Source: Verrucomicrobiia bacterium (GTDB taxonomy: Bacteria > Verrucomicrobiota > Verrucomicrobiia > Limisphaerales > JAEYXS01). Taken from it: a DNA stretch of 42,234 nt. Positions 15,684 through 23,789 of the stretch are shown one piece after another. The position numbers and the translations under genes are program-made. Each line of letters starts with the position of its first letter. Within the stretch, counting starts at the first letter, position 1. A model generated the notes under the pieces. The model was not told the origin of the DNA and did no database searches. It saw only the letters and a program-made list of their open reading frames with translations. Location of the stretch: NCBI GenBank assembly GCA_036405135.1, contig DASWYF010000006.1, forward strand, positions 1 to 42,234, read 5' to 3'.

Positions 15684-16472
15684 TCAGCAAACTAAGTAAG
15701 CGAACGATTGCGATTGTTTCTTTGGTTTCAATAAGATTTTTGACGGCATTGAATAAAAAGGACTCGCACCCGTGGCTATGCTAAGTATCTCTGACCGAAG
15801 GAGCAATCTGTTATACAGAAGAATTCCCTCGATACGTCCGGGCCAAGCTCCCGCATTGCTGAGAAATTTTGCTATGCGCCAATAATCACTTGATCCAGTA
15901 CTTGGGACTTGTTCAAGATAATCAGTGGCGTCTATTCTTCCATCAACATAGAGTGTAGCTAAGTTTGTGGAGGATGAATAAATGCCCGTAATGCAGTGCC
16001 ACCTATTGTCAGCACAGTTTATACTTCCAGACAAAATTCCATCGCCAAATCCGTTGCCCCACAAAATATTTCCAGCGGACCCAGCAACTAAATGGAAGTT
16101 AGCGGCAGCTGGAAATTCCCCATTATGCCCCCAATGCAACAACCCTTTATCCCCCGTCCATGACGGCGCTTTGATCCAGCAGCTCACTGTCCGGCTTTGG
16201 TTTCCTACGGGAAAGTTCTTTCCGGGTGTGTCGCCGATGACGTCATCGTCTGTGCCGTCGAAGTTCAGCGCGTGGCCGTTTTTCCCGATGGTCCAGTTTG
16301 CGCCGTTGCGGATGGTGCCATGATTCCCGTTCCCTGAGTAGTCCCAGAGCCGGGTAGCGTGGCGTGGCGCGCCGGGTGGTGCCCAGGCGGCCACGAGTCC
16401 CTGCCAGAGGTTGGGATAGGCGGATTCGCTGGCGTTGCGGGCGAAGGCCCGGGTCAAGTTTGGACCGTTCAT
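15684..16472 (-). CDS. phage tail LamG-domain protein (probable receptor binding)
   Basis: A 262-residue LamG/jelly-roll protein: GLVAAWAPPG, LWDYSGNGNHGTI, ALNFDGTDD, strands to IEGILLYNRLLLRSEI. No signal peptide. Start at ATG 16472 shares its A with the previous stop (TAATG) and follows GGAGG by six bases, showing translational coupling to the tail operon. It is the last structural gene and so a good candidate for a tail-tip adhesin. The proximal half is GC-rich like the phage; the distal half (below about 16.1 kb) is AT-rich like the neighbouring island, suggesting exchange of the binding domain. Confidence 0.75.
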   Translation of the reverse strand: MNGPNLTRAFARNASESAYPNLWQGLVAAWAPPGAPRHATRLWDYSGNGNHGTIRNGANWTIGKNGHALNFDGTDDDVIGDTPGKNFPVGNQSRTVSCWIKAPSWTGDKGLLHWGHNGEFPAAANFHLVAGSAGNILWGNGFGDGILSGSINCADNRWHCITGIYSSSTNLATLYVDGRIDATDYLEQVPSTGSSDYWRIAKFLSNAGAWPGRIEGILLYNRLLLRSEILSIATGASPFYSMPSKILLKPKKQSQSFAYLVC

Positions 16473-16936
16473 TATTGCGCCTCCGGGTTGATGCCCAAGT
16501 AGCGGACCCAGTGATTTGAGCCCGTGTTGTCCAGATTCGCGCCGGTGTCGTTCTGGATCGCGATGCCCCATTTCGGCCCCGGATTATCGATGACGAATTC
16601 TCCGTAGAGCACATCGCCCGCAGTCGGCGAGGATTTGTTGTTCATCACGCCTATGAGTTGCGCGTTCTGGATGGTGATGGTCGCATCCGAGGCACCCGCT
16701 CCATCCGTGCGATGGTTCGTGCCGTGGTTGTCATCACGGATGAGGTACGCGGTGACGGTGCGGTTCCCCGTGGGTGTCGAGCCCTGCTTGATCTTCGCGT
16801 AGACGATCACGCGGGTGAAGCGGTCCGTCGTGTTGTCCACGATGGTCGATTGCTTCGCCACACCTGTGGCCAGGTTTGCGAGCGTGATGGTGAATGCTGT
16901 GGAGCTGCCGAATTTATCTTTGATTTCTGTAGGCAT
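16472..16936 (-). CDS. phage tail-associated protein
   Basis: A 154-residue strand-rich protein. TAYLIRDDNHGTNHRTDG and GEFVIDNPGPKWGIAIQND suggest a beta-sandwich. No signal peptide. It lies between the fibre and the LamG protein with coupled translation into the latter. A role in the fibre or its chaperone is inferred from place. Confidence 0.6.
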   Translation of the reverse strand: MPTEIKDKFGSSTAFTITLANLATGVAKQSTIVDNTTDRFTRVIVYAKIKQGSTPTGNRTVTAYLIRDDNHGTNHRTDGAGASDATITIQNAQLIGVMNNKSSPTAGDVLYGEFVIDNPGPKWGIAIQNDTGANLDNTGSNHWVRYLGINPEAQ

Positions 16937-16983
16937 ATTTTCTTTTTCGTTAATGGTTTAAGATTTCGTATTGAGTGATGGCG

Positions 16984-18360
16984 TCAGTTCTTCTTCCCCG
17001 TGATGGAGATGGTGAGCCGTTGAATGGTGGCGATGGAATCCACGTTGAAGGCGAGGATGTCTCCTGCATTCACCGCCGTGGTCCAGCCGGTCAAAGTGGT
17101 GTCCTTGGTTTTCACCGCGCTGCTGATGGTGGGTTTCGCGCTGGCCGTGATGCTGTCTGCACCAGTGGGCGGATAGCTCGCGTAAACATCCTTCCAGATG
17201 TCGATGACGGCACTGCCGGTTTGATCGGCAAGCACGGTCACGCCGGTGATGGTCATGGGAAAGGAGACTTCGAGGAAACCTTTCAATCCCGTGGTGATCA
17301 CGGAACCACCGCCATCAATGACGAAGTTCAGCGACACGACACTCGCTTTTTCCAAGTCGACCTGAGGAGCGGTTTTCCAATCGCTCTTGCCCGTGATGCC
17401 TTTGATGCGTCCGGCGAACCAGGAGAGCAATTCAGTGAGGCTTCCCGTATCCGCGGGCGAGATCAGACTTTGATCTGCGGTGCGGTTACCGATCTTCACA
17501 TCCGTACATTCGCCATCGGAAAGGCCTTTGGAGAATTGCGCGAAGGTCAGTCCCGTGGTGCCCAGCGTGATGGGGTCATTGGTTGTTAGCACATAGCCCA
17601 TGTCACCGTTCGCGGTGCCCTCGATCACGAAGCAATACATGCCGGCGGTCACCTTGGGATCCGCATCAGCATCAGAGGCACGGATCCACGCACCGCTTTG
17701 CACCACATAGATGCCGTTCTCTTCCGGCGCGGTCTGGTTCTTCACCAGCACACGGTTTCCCGAAACGAGAGCGACGCCATCGATCGTCAAAGGTCCTCCC
17801 GTGGCGAGATCTACATTGGCAGTCGTGGCCACGCGGCAGGAATCCTTCGGATCGGCACCGCCACCGGCGAGCGCATCCACATACGCCTTTGTGGCGGCGT
17901 GGTTCGCATCTGTAGGCGAACCGTTCAGGACCAGTGTGCCCGTCATCGTGCCTCCGGTGAGCGAGAGGAAAATCTCGGTGAACCCGCTGCCGGTGTAACG
18001 ATAGTGTTTGTAATCCAGATCCGTCCGCACGATCCAGTAGCCGACCGGCACAGTTTCTGTGGGCACAGCACTCACCACTGCGGGGCGTATCTGTTTCCAT
18101 GTGTAAGGCGTCTCGGTTTCGGGATCGCTCTCCACGGTGCAGACATATTCCGCACCGTAGAGATCGCGCCAGCGTTGGTTGAGTACGTAATCGCCCTCTT
18201 CGTCCGGCGGCCCGGCCAGATCGGTCGGCTCCTCCGAGACGTAACTCGGCTCGTGCTTGTAGAGCATGCGTGTCGCCACGCCGAAATTGTATTCGATGAG
18301 GGTCTGTGGACCCGCCGTTCCAGCCACGCTGGTGAATTCTCCTGGTGATATTCCGGTCAT
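16984..18360 (-). CDS. phage tail fibre protein
   Basis: A 458-residue protein. The N-terminal ~110 residues would bind the tail. SLTGGTMTGTLVLNGSP followed by DANHAATKAYVD is the repeat typical of phage tail fibres. The next part (VLVKNQTAPEENGIYVV) is also fibre-typical. The C-terminal domain ends in a strand-rich region. Its ATG overlaps the stop of the J-like gene (ATGA at 18357-18360). Confidence 0.85.
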   Translation of the reverse strand: MTGISPGEFTSVAGTAGPQTLIEYNFGVATRMLYKHEPSYVSEEPTDLAGPPDEEGDYVLNQRWRDLYGAEYVCTVESDPETETPYTWKQIRPAVVSAVPTETVPVGYWIVRTDLDYKHYRYTGSGFTEIFLSLTGGTMTGTLVLNGSPTDANHAATKAYVDALAGGGADPKDSCRVATTANVDLATGGPLTIDGVALVSGNRVLVKNQTAPEENGIYVVQSGAWIRASDADADPKVTAGMYCFVIEGTANGDMGYVLTTNDPITLGTTGLTFAQFSKGLSDGECTDVKIGNRTADQSLISPADTGSLTELLSWFAGRIKGITGKSDWKTAPQVDLEKASVVSLNFVIDGGGSVITTGLKGFLEVSFPMTITGVTVLADQTGSAVIDIWKDVYASYPPTGADSITASAKPTISSAVKTKDTTLTGWTTAVNAGDILAFNVDSIATIQRLTISITGKKN

Positions 18361-21044
18361 ATGTTTCTGATGGTTAATTCGTCGTGATAGCGCGACTTGA
18401 GTCCGTTCTTCAGTGCCGTCGCCCGCACTTTGAAATCATCTGTGGCGAACCAATATTCGCGGCGCGCTTTCAAGTAGATGAATGAGTCGGTGCCCGCAGG
18501 CACGAGTTCCTTGTCCTTCCACACGCCTGCCATGGTGTAAAAATCAAGTTGTGTCGCGGGCAGATCGGTTCCCGGATCGGCCATGCGCGCCCAGAAATCC
18601 CGGGTGCCATTCTCCGTGAGGGACCAGGTGAGCGGGATGTCGTCCGTTGTTCCGTAAACTGGATTCCGTCCATCATCGAAGGCGCGCAGATTGACGGGCG
18701 CGAGTGGCTCATCCATGCGCCCTCTGAGCGTGATGCCCGTTGTGGGTATGAGGGAGAGCTCGGCCTGTTGTCCGAAGGCGGTGGGCTGCAGTTTGAAGAC
18801 ACACTGCGCATTCCGCGCAAAGCTGGTGTGGTTCAGTCTTTCCAGATCCCGTTCGGCGATGATGAACACCTTGCGACCGACTGCGTGGACTTGGCGGCGC
18901 GTGTCGTAGCGGGCACGGATGCCATAGAGCCGGCACTGGCCGCCATCCAGGTACTCCACTTCGGCAAGGGAGATGATCTCATCCCCCACGAAGACAAGGA
19001 CATCATCGTTCAGTGCGTTGTTGAGTGATGGGCTCGCGGGCAGGTCATTCACATCATCCGGCGTGATCAGGAGGCCGTAACGATTATCGATGATGTCCGT
19101 GGCGTCCGTGTATTCCTCGGCGACAGTACCGCCCAGCGCGAAACCATTGTGATTCCCGAGCAGATCATAGCTCAGAGTGAACATGCTCGTAGAGCTTCTG
19201 TAAAAATAGAACCCCGCAGGCCATTGATCCCGGATGATGGTGCCCAAGCGACCGCGGATCAAATGCACCCGCGCAAAGCCGGACGTGCTCGTTCCTTCGG
19301 GGTCGGTCTCCAGCGGCAGATCGCGCCAGTTCAGCACCGCCATCCACTCGCCATTGACATGCATGAGCAGTTGGGCCGATTGCGTAAGGCTGCGGAAGTA
19401 AGGTGCTCGTGGATATGAAAAATGGACAAGGGCGCCTTCTCCTTCCAGAAAGAGTTCTTTGTGCGGCAAGGCCTCTGCCAGACCGGCGTTATCGATGCCA
19501 TAAATCTTGGTCGGCTGCGCCGCTGCCAGTGCCGAGGAGCGCCGCAGATGGATGTGAAACTTCGTGGTGTAATAATTTGGCCGCACCGCCAACGGCACCA
19601 CGGTGATCTTGTTCTCGTTGCCCAAGCCCTTGGGCAGCTCCACCATCAATTGGTTTTTAAACGGCTCGGGATCGATCTTCTCGCTGATGATGAGTGCATC
19701 ATCCTCCGGCACGTAATACTTCTCGCTCAGATACGAGCGGTCCATGGCCACTTGCAGGCTGATGTCTCGCGAACCAGCACGGCCGGTGGAGCAAGAGATC
19801 ACCCGCATGAGCAGCTCGTTGATGCCCAGTTGCGGATAGCTCAGACGGAAGAGGGTGCCCGGTGCCAGCTTCGCCGATTTTCGCACGGTGAGTTCGCCTT
19901 CACTTAGCGGAACTGCAGCGGCCCGGCCTGATGCAGCAACGACCATCTGCGCTAGCTTTGGCCGCGTGATCCAGGGTCGTTCGATCGTCTGTGGCGTGTT
20001 ATCCGTGGTGATCAACGCCACACCGGGATCGCGATACGGCAGTGCGTTCTCTTTGTAAGCGCGGTTGCGATCGGTGAATTTCACCCACGTCTTGCTCTTC
20101 ACTCCGCGCCAGCTTCCCGGTTTCAACTCCGGTTCTTCCAGCAACACATTCTCATCGAGTAACGGCAACGTTTCCACCTCCGCCGGTGGGCGGATCAGAC
20201 CGATGCGAAATTTTCCTTCCGGCGTCTGCAGCACGTATCCGTCGAAGTATTCGCAGATCTGGGTGACGAGCTGACGCGCACTGGTCTGCTTCGTGATATA
20301 TGGCGAGATGCCGATCTCCTCCTCTTTCAATTGTGCGGCCACGGCGATGAGCGCTGTCGTGTCCAGCCAGTCTGCCGACCAACCGAGGCCGTAGGTCTGG
20401 TTCTGCAACAGATCCGCCACCACCGCCACCGGGTTGCAATCTCCCTCCACTTCCACCGCTTCAACCGGCAGCCACGTCGGACGCGGATGACGGCGCAACA
20501 CCACTTCCACATTCGGCGCGTTCGTCTGGTTGAAGCCGAAGTAGATCTGGTGAAAGATCAGGTAGCATTGACCACGGTAAGGCGGATGATCGAGGTCCGT
20601 TTTTTGCAGATCGAAAGGACTGTCCGTAGCGGGCAAGGCCTGATCCGCCGTTCCCCAGTAGATCCGCATCGCACCGTGGTCCTCCAGTGTGAGGTCTGCA
20701 AAAGTAGCGCCACCGGTCCGGCTCATGTCACCAGACCACACTTCGTCGCCATTGAAATAAACTTTCTCGATGGCATCCACCGGGCCATGACACACCAGCG
20801 CGATGAGCGAGGCGTAGTAATTGTAACCCGTCGTGGTCGTCTTGCCTTTGCCCGCCGATTGCGTGACGGCGACGGTCTTGATGTTGAACGCCTCGCTGAT
20901 CCACGTCACTCCGAGCCGCGTCTTGCCCGCGAAGTAGGGCAATGGCCGCGCCTGTTCATTGGTCGTGGCTCGTGATTCGTCCAAGCCCAACGGCTTTTGC
21001 GCGGGCGCGGGCATGGCTTTTGAAGAACCGCCGGAAAAACTCAT
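18357..21044 (-). CDS. phage tail tip attachment protein (lambda J / RcGTA host-specificity-like)
   Basis: An 895-residue tail-tip protein. The N-terminal part (ARPLPYFAGKTRLGVTWI, then the GPVDAIEKVYFNGDEVW segment) is characteristic of J-like baseplate hub proteins of siphophages. The middle contains a phage-tail hub region (CEYFDGYVLQTPEGKFRIGL) and the end is beta-rich. Start taken at ATG 21044, which overlaps the stop of the NlpC/P60 gene (ATGA) and follows GGGAAAGG; a TTG six codons upstream is less likely. Confidence 0.88.
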   Translation of the reverse strand: MSFSGGSSKAMPAPAQKPLGLDESRATTNEQARPLPYFAGKTRLGVTWISEAFNIKTVAVTQSAGKGKTTTTGYNYYASLIALVCHGPVDAIEKVYFNGDEVWSGDMSRTGGATFADLTLEDHGAMRIYWGTADQALPATDSPFDLQKTDLDHPPYRGQCYLIFHQIYFGFNQTNAPNVEVVLRRHPRPTWLPVEAVEVEGDCNPVAVVADLLQNQTYGLGWSADWLDTTALIAVAAQLKEEEIGISPYITKQTSARQLVTQICEYFDGYVLQTPEGKFRIGLIRPPAEVETLPLLDENVLLEEPELKPGSWRGVKSKTWVKFTDRNRAYKENALPYRDPGVALITTDNTPQTIERPWITRPKLAQMVVAASGRAAAVPLSEGELTVRKSAKLAPGTLFRLSYPQLGINELLMRVISCSTGRAGSRDISLQVAMDRSYLSEKYYVPEDDALIISEKIDPEPFKNQLMVELPKGLGNENKITVVPLAVRPNYYTTKFHIHLRRSSALAAAQPTKIYGIDNAGLAEALPHKELFLEGEGALVHFSYPRAPYFRSLTQSAQLLMHVNGEWMAVLNWRDLPLETDPEGTSTSGFARVHLIRGRLGTIIRDQWPAGFYFYRSSTSMFTLSYDLLGNHNGFALGGTVAEEYTDATDIIDNRYGLLITPDDVNDLPASPSLNNALNDDVLVFVGDEIISLAEVEYLDGGQCRLYGIRARYDTRRQVHAVGRKVFIIAERDLERLNHTSFARNAQCVFKLQPTAFGQQAELSLIPTTGITLRGRMDEPLAPVNLRAFDDGRNPVYGTTDDIPLTWSLTENGTRDFWARMADPGTDLPATQLDFYTMAGVWKDKELVPAGTDSFIYLKARREYWFATDDFKVRATALKNGLKSRYHDELTIRNI

Positions 21045-21598
21045 ACCACCAGCCTTTCCCAAGGAGTGTTCACCGTGTTCTGCAACGGCACGCGGAGCGG
21101 TTCAGTTGCCGGCAAAGTCACCACGACGGGAGAAGCCGTTCCGCTCGCTGTGATTTCCACCGGACGGAAGACAAGCGTGAGACGCTTGCGCCATGTGCTG
21201 TCATCGATCCACGATTCACCCACGGTGTAACCCTGGTAAACATGCACGAAGGTGCGGTCCGTCAGCACCACGCCCACATGATGCACACTGCGGCCCATGC
21301 GGAAGCACAGCAGATCCCCCACCTGCCACGGCGCTTCTGCTTTCGCAAAATGCGGGCTCGCTTCCAGCCACGAAGTCACGCGGCTGCCGTCATTGTGCTG
21401 GCCGCCGTCCATCGTGTATTTGCCCGGTTTGAATTCGCGCAACAGTCCGGTGCCTTGATAAAGCGCCGCCGCGAGTTGCACGCAATCCACCCCCACGCCC
21501 GCCACTTGCGCGTGCGGCACGAACGGCGTGCCGAACCATTCCTGCGCCAGTGCCAGCAAAGCTGCCTGGCGCGTCCTGTCTTGATAATAAGCCTTCAT
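21041..21598 (-). CDS. phage tail NlpC/P60 peptidase
   Basis: A 185-residue cysteine peptidase of the NlpC/P60 type carried on many siphophage tail tips, probably cutting peptidoglycan peptides during DNA entry. Catalytic Cys in GVDCVQL (residue about 39) and His in HHVGVV (about 106-107). Overlaps both neighbours by ATGA (21595-21598 and 21041-21044), so the hub, peptidase and J genes are tightly coupled. Confidence 0.9.
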   Translation of the reverse strand: MKAYYQDRTRQAALLALAQEWFGTPFVPHAQVAGVGVDCVQLAAALYQGTGLLREFKPGKYTMDGGQHNDGSRVTSWLEASPHFAKAEAPWQVGDLLCFRMGRSVHHVGVVLTDRTFVHVYQGYTVGESWIDDSTWRKRLTLVFRPVEITASGTASPVVVTLPATEPLRVPLQNTVNTPWERLVV

Positions 21599-23661
21599 TT
21601 CTTGCCTCCTTGGGAAACCTGCGATTGCACCGCCACCAATGTCGGATTCTTCTCCGGCACGAATGGGTGGCCAAAAAAACGATCATTCACGAACTTGATC
21701 TTGCACGTCGTCCAGCGGCCATCACAGCCCGCCAGCAACACCACCGAAGTGCCCACCGTCGCATGCAGCAAAGGCAGATTCAGTTTCAGCTCCCGCACTC
21801 CACTGCCCACGATGGTATCTTCCAGCACGGTGCGTATCTCCATCTGGCTGCCTGTGCCTGCTTCGATCCAGCCGAAGGAAAAATAATTCACCGGCAAGCC
21901 GCTAAGCTGGCTCACATGACTCACCCGCACCGTGCTGCCATTGATCACCGAAAGCGCCGCAGTGCGACGATACTGCGTGGTCTTGACCACCTTGCACGTG
22001 TTCGGCTCATAGACCTGGAAAGAACAGCGCGGACTGATCAATGCATCCGGCAGACGTTGATTATCGAGGTCCAGACGTGAGATGCAGCTCGCGCTGATCT
22101 TCTTGCCGCGTCGCGTCACCTTCTCCACCTGTCCCGTGAAGAGCACTGTGCCAGCATCCGGATCAGCAAAGGATGTCTCGAAGATACGAACGTATATCGG
22201 GCCCGTGGGTGGATAAGGAAAACCGAAGACGAACGGATGCCCCGTTTCATGCACCGCCTCGATCGTCACCTTCTCCGCCTCACCTTTCAGTCCTTGGTCC
22301 AGAGAACCATGATCGATCGGTTTGGAAATATAAGCCACTGGCTCGTCTTCCTCCGGCGCCTCCAGGAGCGAGCTGATGCCGCTCGCGAAACTCGTGTAGT
22401 ACCAATGCTGGATCGGATCCGTGTTGATCCAGACGTGATACAGATATACCGGCATCTCGCCCGTCTCCGCAGCCGCATACTCCACAGGCAGCTCCAGCAC
22501 CTGAAAGGAGCGTTGCTCAAACCATTCCGCGAGAAAGGCGGCACTCTCCTCATCCTCTGCCAGCCGCACATAGTGCAACCGGCTCACCATCGTCTCCGCG
22601 TTTGGCGTGAAAGTCAGCGCGCTTTCCAACGTCACACGTTCTGTGCCGTCACCATTGTCTGCCACACTCAGGATCTTCCGCGCCACACCCGTCCCTTCCT
22701 GCGTGAACCACAGATGCACCGCCGGATGATCATTCCATGAAGCTGCAAAGCCTTGTCCTGCGATGTCGAACTGCGTGGTGCTGATGCCCTCCACGATGTC
22801 CACCGCCTCCGTCGGCGCAGGCAGCCAGAACCCGTGCAAACGTCCGCGCAATGCCGCAAAGAAATTTTCCAGCGCAAGGATCTCCGTCTCCGTGTTCAAC
22901 TGCACGCTGAACTCGAATCCATGCACCACATGGCTCTGTAACGGCGCGAACACCTCCGCACCGAAACCGATCGCCAGCTCGCGCAGATCGTAGCTCAAGC
23001 GCTGGCTCGCACCATCGGTCCAGTTGATGGGCGTGGTGAAGATGGGCCGCGAAAGATACGTCGGCGCACTGGATGCCGTCGCACGCGTCGAGCCCGTGAC
23101 CTCCAGCAGTGTGAATGACACCGATCCGTGGCGGCTCGTGACCAATGACATGCTTTCACCATCCGGCTTGCCGAAAAGCAGCGGCCACACCAGCGAACCG
23201 GCTGCGAACGTCTGCGGCAACACGCTGTTCAGCGTGAGCACGAGTCCTGTTTTTGCCGTGATCTGCCGCACTGCGTACACGGGTTTCTCGATATCCGATG
23301 CATCTAGGAAGAAGATGAAATCGCCCACCTGCCACGGCCAGTTCGTCGTCGCCAGTTCCGCGCTTGTGCCACTCGCGCTGCTGGCGAGATCGGAAGCACG
23401 TCCCCAGAAAGGCACTACGGCCTTGCCGGACTTCATCGCCTCGCGCAATTGGTCTTCCAGTCGCGCACGTTGCTCCTGCGTGAGCGTGGCGATCTCGTAA
23501 GACAGCTCTAGCCGCGGCACAGCGCGCATCGCTCCGCGATCCTCCGCGCCCGTCACCGTCTCCTGGATCTCCGTCTCCCACCGACGCGTCAGCTCCGCTC
23601 CCTGCTGCCAGTCCGGCAACTCTGGTAACAACACATGCCCATTGATCAACTCGATACTCAT
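21595..23661 (-). CDS. distal tail/hub protein, fused DUF2460-like and DUF2163/BR0599 domains
   Basis: A 688-residue protein joining what are usually two tail genes. The N-terminal ~370 residues (RRWETEIQETVTGAEDR, repeated strand domains) look like a distal tail protein. The C-terminal ~300 residues match the DUF2163/phage BR0599 pattern, ending GCDGRWTTC-KIKFVND-RFFGHPFVP-EKNP with its paired cysteines. The gene order hub, NlpC/P60, J is that of RcGTA and of D3112-like phages. Start at ATG 23661 follows GGAGG. Confidence 0.8.
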   Translation of the reverse strand: MSIELINGHVLLPELPDWQQGAELTRRWETEIQETVTGAEDRGAMRAVPRLELSYEIATLTQEQRARLEDQLREAMKSGKAVVPFWGRASDLASSASGTSAELATTNWPWQVGDFIFFLDASDIEKPVYAVRQITAKTGLVLTLNSVLPQTFAAGSLVWPLLFGKPDGESMSLVTSRHGSVSFTLLEVTGSTRATASSAPTYLSRPIFTTPINWTDGASQRLSYDLRELAIGFGAEVFAPLQSHVVHGFEFSVQLNTETEILALENFFAALRGRLHGFWLPAPTEAVDIVEGISTTQFDIAGQGFAASWNDHPAVHLWFTQEGTGVARKILSVADNGDGTERVTLESALTFTPNAETMVSRLHYVRLAEDEESAAFLAEWFEQRSFQVLELPVEYAAAETGEMPVYLYHVWINTDPIQHWYYTSFASGISSLLEAPEEDEPVAYISKPIDHGSLDQGLKGEAEKVTIEAVHETGHPFVFGFPYPPTGPIYVRIFETSFADPDAGTVLFTGQVEKVTRRGKKISASCISRLDLDNQRLPDALISPRCSFQVYEPNTCKVVKTTQYRRTAALSVINGSTVRVSHVSQLSGLPVNYFSFGWIEAGTGSQMEIRTVLEDTIVGSGVRELKLNLPLLHATVGTSVVLLAGCDGRWTTCKIKFVNDRFFGHPFVPEKNPTLVAVQSQVSQGGKK

Positions 23662-23688
23662 CTAATCCTCCTTAACTCGTTCTCTTAA

Positions 23689-23788
23689 GTGAGACAGGCG
23701 TCATCGCCTGTCCAGTCTCCCCCGCATATCACTGATAGTTCTAAGGATCCTTTAATCCGTGTGATCCGTGTTCAATCTGTGGCTAACC
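23689..23788 (-). repeat. spacer repeats: ACAGGCG hairpin and ACACGGAT words
   Basis: Spacer between tape measure and hub gene. It holds a hairpin GACAGGCG...CGCCTGTC (23689-23713) and, touching the tape-measure stop, minus-strand reiterations of CACGGAT/ACAGAT words (23752-23788). The same words recur at 28503-28549 and 39498-39531. Confidence 0.75.
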
Positions 23789-23789
23789 A

